From: Tannerella sp.
Lineage (GTDB): Bacteria; Bacteroidota; Bacteroidia; Bacteroidales; Tannerellaceae
Assembly (NCBI GenBank): GCA_031282485.1
Contig: JAITDQ010000003.1
Coordinates: 1-5,343, forward strand
DNA: 5,343 bases
Reading direction: 5' to 3'
Of the stretch, positions 1-5,343 are shown piece by piece. The translations under genes and the position numbers were made by a program. Numbering within the stretch: position 1 is the first letter of the stretch; every line of letters starts with the position of its first letter. The notes beneath the pieces were generated by a model. The model had not been told where the DNA came from. It saw only the letters and a program-made list of their open reading frames with translations, and ran no database searches.

Positions 1-756
1 ATTGAATACTGGGGCGAATCGCACGGCTGGCCACGTAAAGGATGGAATTATTCTTTCTTCAATCACGCCCTCGAACCCTATCCGCAGGCATATCTGATAA
101 AAAGTATTTTCAGCGACGACCCGCTCGTACATATCGGCGTGATGGACAAGGCCGACGAAAATGTTGAATGGAATGACGTAACCGTCGGTACTCAACACGT
201 TTCTTCGCACTGGAATCGCGAAGCCGGCAAAAAATACAATATTTTCACCTACACCAATGCTGAAGAAGTGGAACTGTCGCTCAACGGGAAATCCATCGGC
301 GTCCAAAAGAACATCCTCGACGATATCAACCGCCGGAATATGATTTACTGGCAAAACGTTCCTTACGGCAAAGGAGGCGAAATCGTTGCCATTGCCCGTA
401 ACAACGGCAAGGAAGTCGCTCGCCACCGGCTCGAAACAACGGGTAATGCCGTGGCGCTGCGTATGGAAATCGAAAACGATAAATGGAAAGCCGACGGTAT
501 GGATTTACAATATGTAAAAGTTTATGCTGTCGATAATAAAGGACGTGCAGTACCCACGTCGGAGGGAGAAGTAACATTTGACGTTTCCGGCGCGGCAAAA
601 CTGATTGCTGTGGACAATGGCAACCATTCGAGCGACGAACTCTTTGCGGGCAATAAACGACAACTGCACAACGGTTTTGCTATGGCTATTCTGCGTTCCG
701 GTCAAACGGGAGGCGAAGTAAAAATCAAAGCAAGCGCAGCAGGATTGGAGGGTGTG
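1..756 (+). other. GH2 module, C-terminal part (end of catalytic barrel plus two beta-sandwich domains)
   Basis: Residues 1-38 (IEYWGESHGWPRKGWNYSFF, then the EPYPQAYL segment) look like the last part of a GH2 TIM barrel, just after the catalytic nucleophile. Both catalytic glutamates should therefore be upstream and cannot be checked here. Residues about 62-125, with SSHWNR and YTNAEEVELSLNGKSIG, match the Ig-like domain known as DUF4982. Residues about 150-252, with DGMDLQYVKVYAVD and IAVDNGNHSSDELFAG, match the C-terminal GH2 domain of Bacteroidales beta-galactosidases (Glyco_hydro2_C5 type). In an RG-I context a beta-galactosidase acting on galactan side chains is the best guess. Other GH2 activities (beta-glucuronidase, alpha-arabinopyranosidase) cannot be excluded. 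Confidence 0.88.
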
Positions 757-3627
757 GAAAAAATATTAACAACAGACAAAAATGATGCGGAAACAAAAAA
801 CAGTACTCCAAAGAAAGAAGACATATTAAATGCGCTTCGTCTGGCTAACGACTATTTTATGGCAAAATGGAGCGACCCCGGACAACCGATTCCTTATCCT
901 TCGCGAAATCGCAACTATGAATCCAATGTATGGACGCGCGCCTGTTATTACGAAGGGCTTATGGAGTTTTGGAAAATAGACCCTCAGCAGCGATACGTCG
1001 ATTATGCTCTGGAATGGGGCAACAAACACAACTGGAAACCGTACGGTACGCGCAACGACAAAACTACGCGCAACGCCGATAATCTGTGCGCAGGGCAGAC
1101 GTATGTTTTCCTGTACGAACTGTTTCCCGAAAAACCGGAGCATTATATTTCCGCCGTCAAACGCTCGATAGATTCGATGATGGCTACCGGCAGGATAGAC
1201 GACTGGCACTGGATAGACGCAATCCAGATGGCGATGCCACTGTTTGCACAGTTCGGAAATATTACCGGCGATACGGCGTATTACAACAGAGCATACGATA
1301 TGTATATGTTTACGAAACTCAAACATGGCGATAACGGACTTTATAATCCCGAAGACCATCTCTGGTGGCGCGACAGGGACTTCGCCCCGCCTTATACTGA
1401 GCCTAACGGCAAGAATTGTTACTGGTCGCGCGGCAACGGCTGGGTTGTCATGGCAATGGCGCGTATGCTCGACATCCTCCCCAAAGACGAACCTCACCGC
1501 CGGGAGTATGAAACCATGCTAAGGGATATGTGTCATGCGCTGAAAAAAGTACAGCGAAAAGACGGATTCTGGAACGTCAGCCTGCACGACCCGGACAATT
1601 ACGGCGGCAAAGAACTTACCGGAACGGCAATGTTCACTTATGCCATGGCTTACGGAGTGAACAACGGGCTGCTGGATGCTGAAGAATTTATGCCGGTCGT
1701 CTATAAAGCATGGAATGCTCTGGTTAAGGACTGTCTTCACAAAAACGGTTTTCTGGGATATGTACAGGGAACAGGAAAAGAGCCGAAAGAAGCGCAGCCC
1801 GTCACATACGACCGTGAACCTGATTTCGACGATTTCGGGCTTGGCGCATTTCTGATGGCTGGAACGGAAATATACAAATCGTTATCTTATGCTCAATCGA
1901 CGCAAAGACAAATGGAACAGTTAGACCGTGGTCTAATCGCCGTTCAAACAGCAGAGGGCATTTTTTTGAGTTGGCGTTTGTTGGGAAACGACCCGAAGGA
2001 TATATCGTTTAACGTCTATTGTAACAACCGTTTGTTGAATGAACAGCCGCTTGCCGGAGCAACGAATTATTTGGATAAAGAAGGCGTTGTTGATCACAGG
2101 TATCTTGTAAAAACAGTGCTGAACGGCACAGAAACCGGAGAATCGAAATCTATTCAACCCTGGACAAATCCGTATAAAATCATCCGGCTAAATCGTCCGG
2201 GAAATCAGTCAGGTTATTTACCTAACGATTGCAGTGTCGGCGATTTGGACGGCGATGGCGAATATGAAATCGTAGTGAAATGGAACGCCCGGGCGCATGA
2301 CAATGCGCATAACGGTATCACCGACAATGTGCTTCTCGACGCTTACAAATTAGACGGCACACAACTCTGGCGCATTGATTTGGGACGGAATATCCGTGCC
2401 GGAGCACATTATACGCAATTCATGGTCTATGACCTCGACGGTGATGGCATAGCAGAGATCGCCTGTAAAACAGCGCCCGGAACTGTTGACGGACAGGGAA
2501 AAGCGGTTATTCTGGAAAACGACGACTCGCAAGCGGATTACCGGAACGACTATGGACATATCCTTGACGGACCGGAATATCTGACTGTTTTCAACGGAAA
2601 TACCGGCGCCGAAATAACCACCATTCCCTACAATCCTCCGAGAGGACAGGACTTGAAAAAAATCTGGGGCGACAACAGAGGCAATCGCTTCGACCGTTAT
2701 CTGGCTTGCGTCGCTTATTTAGACGCACGGCATCCGTCGCTGGTGATGTGCCGGGGATATTATACCCGCGCGGTATTGGTCGCTTACGATTTTAGAAACG
2801 CTCAACTGAAAGAACGATGGATATACGATTCCGGTTCGGATCCCGATACCAAAAACACTGCTTACGGACAGGGCAATCACAGTCTTGCCGTGGGCGATGT
2901 GGACGGCGACGGTTTCGATGAAATCATTTACGGCGCCGCCGCTATCGACCATGACGGTTCTTTACTGTATTCTACCGGTCTGGGGCATGGCGACGCCCAT
3001 CATTTATCGGATTTAGACCCCGACCGTCCCGGACTGGAACTGTTCGCTGTTCACGAAACGAAACCCAGTCCGGCAGGTGTGGAATTACGCGACGCCGGAA
3101 GCGGCGAATTACTTTTCGGACGTCCGACATTTATCGACGTCGGGCGCGGAATGGCTGCCGATATCGACCCGAACCACCGTGGATTTGAATTTTGGAGTAT
3201 TGCCGGCGACAGTGTGTATAATATCAAAGGCGATGTAATTTCCACCAAACGTCCTTCGATTAATTTCCGTATCTATTGGGACGGCGATTTACAGGACGAA
3301 CTGCTGAACGGAACACAAATAACGAAATGGAACGGAAACGGGACGGATGTATTAGTCGATTTTCGGGATTTTGACGCGGCTTCTATCAACGGAACGAAAG
3401 CCAATCCCAATCTGAGCGCCGACCTGTTCGGCGACTGGCGGGAAGAAGTGATTTTCTACAACAGAAAAGACCCTGCTCAATTGTTGCTCTTTACGACAAC
3501 TATCCCGACTGATTATCGTCTGGTAACATTGATGCACGACCCCGTATATCGAATGAGTGTGGCATGGCAAAATGTAGCGTATAATCAACCGCCGCATCCG
3601 GGACGTTATATAATTAACAGTGAATAA
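1..3627 (+). CDS. GH2-GH105-PL11 trimodular rhamnogalacturonan I-degrading enzyme, 5' partial
   Basis: The frame is open from the first base to a TAA at 3625-3627, giving 1208 residues with no internal stop. The true start lies upstream; the GTG at 139 is an ordinary internal Val codon, since GH2-like sequence continues through it. Three modules follow in order: the end of a GH2 glycosidase (residues 1 to about 252), a GH105-type barrel (about 275-626) and a PL11 lyase (about 635-1208). By family knowledge PL11 cleaves the RG-I backbone by beta-elimination, GH105 removes the resulting unsaturated galacturonyl residue, and GH2 trims side-chain sugars. Together they form a plausible one-chain pathway in the periplasm or at the cell surface; the signal peptide would be upstream. 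No C-terminal sorting domain follows PL11. A GH2 of this type usually needs some 550-600 more N-terminal residues, so the whole protein may exceed 1700 residues (inference). Module calls are firm; exact substrates are not. Confidence 0.93.
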   Translation: MEYWGESHGWPRKGWNYSFFNHALEPYPQAYLIKSIFSDDPLVHIGVMDKADENVEWNDVTVGTQHVSSHWNREAGKKYNIFTYTNAEEVELSLNGKSIGVQKNILDDINRRNMIYWQNVPYGKGGEIVAIARNNGKEVARHRLETTGNAVALRMEIENDKWKADGMDLQYVKVYAVDNKGRAVPTSEGEVTFDVSGAAKLIAVDNGNHSSDELFAGNKRQLHNGFAMAILRSGQTGGEVKIKASAAGLEGVEKILTTDKNDAETKNSTPKKEDILNALRLANDYFMAKWSDPGQPIPYPSRNRNYESNVWTRACYYEGLMEFWKIDPQQRYVDYALEWGNKHNWKPYGTRNDKTTRNADNLCAGQTYVFLYELFPEKPEHYISAVKRSIDSMMATGRIDDWHWIDAIQMAMPLFAQFGNITGDTAYYNRAYDMYMFTKLKHGDNGLYNPEDHLWWRDRDFAPPYTEPNGKNCYWSRGNGWVVMAMARMLDILPKDEPHRREYETMLRDMCHALKKVQRKDGFWNVSLHDPDNYGGKELTGTAMFTYAMAYGVNNGLLDAEEFMPVVYKAWNALVKDCLHKNGFLGYVQGTGKEPKEAQPVTYDREPDFDDFGLGAFLMAGTEIYKSLSYAQSTQRQMEQLDRGLIAVQTAEGIFLSWRLLGNDPKDISFNVYCNNRLLNEQPLAGATNYLDKEGVVDHRYLVKTVLNGTETGESKSIQPWTNPYKIIRLNRPGNQSGYLPNDCSVGDLDGDGEYEIVVKWNARAHDNAHNGITDNVLLDAYKLDGTQLWRIDLGRNIRAGAHYTQFMVYDLDGDGIAEIACKTAPGTVDGQGKAVILENDDSQADYRNDYGHILDGPEYLTVFNGNTGAEITTIPYNPPRGQDLKKIWGDNRGNRFDRYLACVAYLDARHPSLVMCRGYYTRAVLVAYDFRNAQLKERWIYDSGSDPDTKNTAYGQGNHSLAVGDVDGDGFDEIIYGAAAIDHDGSLLYSTGLGHGDAHHLSDLDPDRPGLELFAVHETKPSPAGVELRDAGSGELLFGRPTFIDVGRGMAADIDPNHRGFEFWSIAGDSVYNIKGDVISTKRPSINFRIYWDGDLQDELLNGTQITKWNGNGTDVLVDFRDFDAASINGTKANPNLSADLFGDWREEVIFYNRKDPAQLLLFTTTIPTDYRLVTLMHDPVYRMSVAWQNVAYNQPPHPGRYIINSE
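757..822 (+). other. Hydrophilic interdomain linker (GH2 to GH105)
   Basis: Residues 253-274 are rich in Lys, Asp, Glu, Thr and Asn with no hydrophobic pattern (core KNDAETKNSTPKKED). They lie between the last GH2 beta-strand and the first GH105 helix. The DNA is markedly A-rich: by hand count 35 of the 60 bases from 761 to 820 are A, and about 30% are G or C. This looks like a flexible tether between independently folded modules. Confidence 0.72.
823..1878 (+). other. GH105-type unsaturated rhamnogalacturonyl hydrolase module
   Basis: Residues about 275-626 form a full (alpha/alpha)6-barrel module of the GH88/GH105 class, about 350 residues, the normal size for a free GH105 enzyme. Visible family signatures are FMAKWSDPGQPI near the start, ADNLCAGQTYVFLYEL, DDWHWIDAIQMAMP, CYWSRGNGWVVMAMARMLDILP and the end motif DDFGLGAFLMAGTEIYK. 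Asp406 (1216-1218, in HWID) aligns by eye with the catalytic Asp of Bacillus YteR, and Asp360 (in ADNLCAG) probably with its second active-site Asp. The expected reaction is hydration and release of the delta-4,5-unsaturated galacturonyl residue left by a rhamnogalacturonan lyase, which is the product of the PL11 module in the same chain. The region aligned with the YteR histidine looks different (see findings), so the exact substrate is uncertain. Confidence 0.87.
1903..3624 (+). other. PL11 rhamnogalacturonan lyase module
   Basis: Residues about 635-1208 are a complete PL11 lyase resembling Bacillus YesW/YesX, lacking only a signal peptide. The N-terminal beta-sandwich (about 635-732) opens with RQMEQLDRGLIAV and includes FLSWRLLGNDP. 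The eight-bladed propeller follows, with calcium-type DxDGDG loops at residues 748-753 (DLDGDG), 811-816 (DLDGDG) and 966-971 (DVDGDG). Other hallmarks are IDLGRNIRAGAHYTQF, IACKTAPGTVDGQGK, NFRIYWDGDLQDELLNG and the C-terminal LMHDPVYRMSVAWQNVAYNQ. PL11 enzymes cut the rhamnose-(1,4)-galacturonate bond of RG-I by calcium-dependent beta-elimination. Length and ending match stand-alone PL11 proteins, so this module is probably functional. Whether it is endo- or exo-acting cannot be read from the sequence. Confidence 0.93.
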
Positions 3628-3643
3628 TTAACAGTGAATAATT
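3610..3643 (+). repeat. 14-bp tandem repeat (2.4 copies) across the stop codon and intergenic gap
   Basis: The unit ATAATTAACAGTGA occurs perfectly at 3610-3623 and 3624-3637, followed by a partial third copy ATAATT at 3638-3643. It overlaps the last codons and TAA of the GH2-GH105-PL11 gene. Because each unit begins ATAATT, the C-terminus (Asn-Ser-Glu, stop) is the same with one or two copies; the duplication only lengthens the spacer. From memory, similar AT-rich repeat tracts built from AATTAACAGTGA-like words occur between genes in Bacteroidota. Slippage is the simplest origin, and no function is evident. Confidence 0.85.
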
Positions 3644-3649
3644 TGTTTT

Positions 3650-5343
3650 ATGGAATATAGAAAGATTTTTTTAGTATCTCTGATAACCGTTGGGTTTGTT
3701 TTGACAGGTTTTACAAATCAACAGGAAGAGAAAAATAAACCGCAAGTAATTTTTATCGGCGATTCTACCGTAAAAAACGGTTCCGGCGACGGAAGCAACC
3801 GGCAATGGGGCTGGGGCGACATGATAGCCGGATATTTCGACACAACGAAAATATCGGTTAGCAACCATGCTATCGGCGGACGAAGCAGCCGTACTTTTAT
3901 CAGCGAAGGACGCTGGGATAAACTGTTACCGGTCATTCGCACCGGCGATTATGTTTTGATTCAGTTCGGACATAATGACGCCAGCCCCGTCAACGACACT
4001 CTCCGCGCTCGCGGAACCATCAAAGGCGTCGGAGAAGAAACGGAAGAAATAGACAACTTGATTACGAAGAAACACGAAATTGTGCACACTTACGGCTGGT
4101 ATCTGCGCAAATATATCACGGACGTCAAGTCCAAAGGCGCTACGCCGATTTTAGTATCGCCTGTCCCGCGCAATAATTTCGACAACGGCAAAACCCGGCG
4201 AAACGATGCAAATTACGGCGGATGGGCGAAACAGGTGGCAGAAGCCGAAAACGTTCCTTTTATTGACTTGAACTCTTTAGTTGCAGACGAATACGACAAA
4301 ATTGTCGCCAAATTTGGGAACGCTGTCATTGATTCCGCTTATTTCTATGGCGACCATACGCATACTTCGCTGACAGGCGCTAAACTGAACGCCCGTAAAG
4401 TGGTGGAAGGAATTAAATCGCTGGAAAACTGTCTGCTGAAAGACTTCCTTTTGGACAGAACCTATACCGGCGATGTTCTTGTAACGACCGGCGATGCTTT
4501 ATCCTTTTCCGCCGATTTACCCGAAGGCGATTACGACGTAACACTCACGCTCGGTCATCCGGATAAAGCCTCCGAAACAACTGTCAGAGGTGAAACACGA
4601 CGTTTGTTCCTCGAAAAAATAAAAACAAAAAAAGGACAGTACTGCGAACAGTCATTTACGGTAAATATCCGCAACAAACATATCAGCAGGACAAAAGACG
4701 TGCGCATCAAACCGCGCGAAACACACAAACTGAATTGGGACAATAAACTGACACTGGAATTTACCGGCGTCAATCCATCCGTACAAAGTATCCGTATTCG
4801 TCCGGCAGAAAAGCCGTTCACCGTCTTTATATGCGGAAATTCCACCGTAACCGATCAGGACAATGAGCCTTGGTACGGTTGGGGACAGATGATTACCCGT
4901 TTCTTCGGACAAGGCGTTTCCTTTGCCAATTACGCGGAATCGGGCGAATCGGCGAACAGTTTTATTGCCGCCGGACGTCTGGAAAAACTGTTGACGCAAG
5001 CCAAAGCTGGCGATTATCTTTTCGTGGAATTTGGACACAACGACCAGAAACAGACGGGCGAAGGCGTCGGGCCCTGGCTGTCGTTCACCGAAAACCTGAA
5101 GATTTTTATTTCGGAAGCGCGTAAACGTGGAATGTACCCGGTATTGCTGACGCCTGTACAACGACGCAATTTCGACGCAAACGGTAAAATCGTCAATACC
5201 CACGGAGAATATCCCGACGCCGTCAGGAAACTGGCTGCCGACGAAAACGTTCCCTTAATAGACCTTCATCAAAAAACGAAAGTCCTGTACGAAGCATTAG
5301 GGATCGAAAAATCCATCGCGGCTTTTGTCCATTATCCGGCAGG
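3650..5343 (+). CDS. Double CE12 rhamnogalacturonan acetylesterase (SGNH hydrolase), 3' partial
   Basis: The ATG at 3650 is the first in frame after a stop at 3635-3637. It starts 22 bases after the upstream gene and has no Shine-Dalgarno sequence, as is usual in Bacteroidota. The frame is still open at the window end, giving 564 residues. Residues 1-21 resemble an export signal: MEYRK, then a hydrophobic stretch to LTGF. Domain order is CE12/SGNH I (about 32-258), a beta-rich domain (about 265-388), then CE12/SGNH II (about 389 onward, unfinished). CE12 enzymes remove O-acetyl groups from galacturonate in RG-I, which gives lyases access to the backbone, so the partner upstream fits well. The two esterase domains differ considerably, which argues against recent duplication and may mean different acetyl positions or substrates (inference). 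Perhaps 60-90 residues are missing, judging from the usual distance from Gly-His-Asn-Asp to the final Asp-x-x-His block. Confidence 0.93.
   Translation, partial: MEYRKIFLVSLITVGFVLTGFTNQQEEKNKPQVIFIGDSTVKNGSGDGSNRQWGWGDMIAGYFDTTKISVSNHAIGGRSSRTFISEGRWDKLLPVIRTGDYVLIQFGHNDASPVNDTLRARGTIKGVGEETEEIDNLITKKHEIVHTYGWYLRKYITDVKSKGATPILVSPVPRNNFDNGKTRRNDANYGGWAKQVAEAENVPFIDLNSLVADEYDKIVAKFGNAVIDSAYFYGDHTHTSLTGAKLNARKVVEGIKSLENCLLKDFLLDRTYTGDVLVTTGDALSFSADLPEGDYDVTLTLGHPDKASETTVRGETRRLFLEKIKTKKGQYCEQSFTVNIRNKHISRTKDVRIKPRETHKLNWDNKLTLEFTGVNPSVQSIRIRPAEKPFTVFICGNSTVTDQDNEPWYGWGQMITRFFGQGVSFANYAESGESANSFIAAGRLEKLLTQAKAGDYLFVEFGHNDQKQTGEGVGPWLSFTENLKIFISEARKRGMYPVLLTPVQRRNFDANGKIVNTHGEYPDAVRKLAADENVPLIDLHQKTKVLYEALGIEKSIAAFVHYPA
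3743..4423 (+). other. CE12 esterase domain I (complete SGNH motif set)
   Basis: Block I is GDST with nucleophile Ser39 (3764-3766). Block II is AIGGRSSRTF with oxyanion Gly77. Block III is FGHND with oxyanion Asn109. Block V is DHTHTSLTGA with Asp235 and His238 (4352-4363). These match the Ser/Asp/His triad and Gly/Asn oxyanion hole of Aspergillus rhamnogalacturonan acetylesterase and Bacillus YesT/RhgT. A long insert after block III (DTLRARGTIKGVGEETEEID and on to HTYGWYLRKYI) and SPVPRNNF are typical of a Bacteroidota CE12 subgroup as I recall it. The domain is predicted to be catalytically active. Confidence 0.9.
4433..4813 (+). other. Beta-rich domain between the two esterase domains
   Basis: Residues about 262-388 alternate short hydrophobic strands and turns (FSADLPEGDYDVTLTLGH, QSFTVNIRN, KLTLEFTGVNPSVQSIRI), consistent with a carbohydrate-binding-module-like beta-sandwich. 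From memory, a similar domain (ETTVRGETRRLFLEK, IKPRE, LNWDNKL) precedes the esterase domain in single-domain Bacteroidota CE12 proteins. It therefore probably belongs with esterase domain II, and domain I is the added module. Sugar binding is possible but not shown. Confidence 0.65.
4814..5343 (+). other. CE12 esterase domain II (cut by window end)
   Basis: Block I reads GNST (G396-N397-S398, 4835-4843) with Asn in place of the usual Asp, leaving nucleophile Ser398 intact. Block II is YAESGESANSF with Gly432. Block III is FGHND (461-465, 5030-5044) with oxyanion Asn464. TPVQRRNFD and VPLIDLHQKT follow the CE12 pattern. The Asp-x-x-His block has not been reached; the last readable residues, AFVHYPA, normally lie shortly before it. 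Activity therefore cannot be judged fully from this window. Confidence 0.85.

Noticed and set aside
139..141. GTG as the start of the long protein
   Set aside because: The frame is open to base 1 and residues before it (IEYWGESHGW, EPYPQAYL) are clear GH2 sequence, so the gene starts upstream of the window.
826..1497. Open frame of 223 codons on the minus strand opposite the GH105 module
   Set aside because: It lies wholly inside a strongly conserved coding region, shows no recognisable domain, and its openness follows from the sense-strand codon choice.
1912..1914. ATG as an independent start for a separate PL11 protein
   Set aside because: It would remove conserved PL11 residues Arg-Gln and leave no signal peptide; no stop or intergenic signal precedes it.
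2239..2922. Three similar DNA words (GAC-GGC-GAT type) as a dispersed repeat
   Set aside because: They encode the DxDGDG calcium-binding loops of PL11; similarity comes from the protein motif, not from a DNA repeat.
3638..3645. Possible Bacteroidota -7 promoter element (ATAATTTG against TAnnTTTG)
   Set aside because: The leading TA is missing, no convincing -33 TTTG lies at the right distance, and it is only 4 bases from the ATG. It is better explained as repeat sequence plus AT-rich spacer.
3628..3649. Rho-independent terminator between the two genes
   Set aside because: There is no GC-rich stem; the gap is AT-rich tandem repeat only.
4870..5124. Short plus-strand frame of 84 codons overlapping the second esterase in another phase
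   Set aside because: It is fully contained in the esterase gene, Arg-rich and without motifs, so it is an out-of-frame shadow.
4652..5203. Open frame of 183 codons on the minus strand opposite the second esterase
   Set aside because: The plus strand encodes clear CE12 motifs here; the minus-strand product has no recognisable family or composition of a real protein.

Overview
The window is almost entirely coding on the + strand. It holds two genes, both cut by the window edges, separated by a 22-base gap. Every module found points to breakdown of rhamnogalacturonan I (RG-I), the pectin backbone of alternating galacturonate and rhamnose. The sequence suggests a Bacteroidota organism, probably order Bacteroidales. 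The GH2, GH105, PL11 and CE12 modules resemble those of Bacteroides-type polysaccharide utilization loci, there is no Shine-Dalgarno sequence before the second gene, and the gap is AT-rich. I cannot assign a genus.

Bases 1-3627 are one uninterrupted reading frame, entering from upstream. It encodes the C-terminal 1208 residues of a very large protein with three enzyme modules in a row: the tail of a GH2 beta-galactosidase-type glycosidase (about 1-756), a GH105 unsaturated rhamnogalacturonyl hydrolase-type (alpha/alpha)6 barrel (about 823-1878), and an apparently complete PL11 rhamnogalacturonan lyase lacking only its signal peptide (about 1903-3624). These are normally separate exported proteins. 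The first junction is an A-rich hydrophilic linker. The second is very short and contains Ser-Tyr-Ala-Gln, which resembles a leftover signal-peptidase site.

Bases 3610-3643 hold a 14-bp tandem repeat that covers the stop codon of gene 1 and most of the gap. No terminator or convincing promoter is visible there, so the two genes are probably co-transcribed.

Bases 3650-5343 begin a second exported protein, cut at the window end, with two CE12-type SGNH esterase domains separated by a beta-rich domain. The first esterase domain has the complete motif set. The second has the nucleophile and Gly-His-Asn-Asp blocks, but its Asp-x-x-His block lies beyond the window.

A coherent working model, inferred from family knowledge: CE12 domains remove acetyl groups that hinder the lyase, PL11 cuts the RG-I backbone and leaves unsaturated galacturonyl ends, GH105 removes those ends, and GH2 trims side-chain sugars. 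The unusual point is that the lyase, hydrolase and glycosidase sit in one polypeptide, next to a gene that is itself a double esterase.
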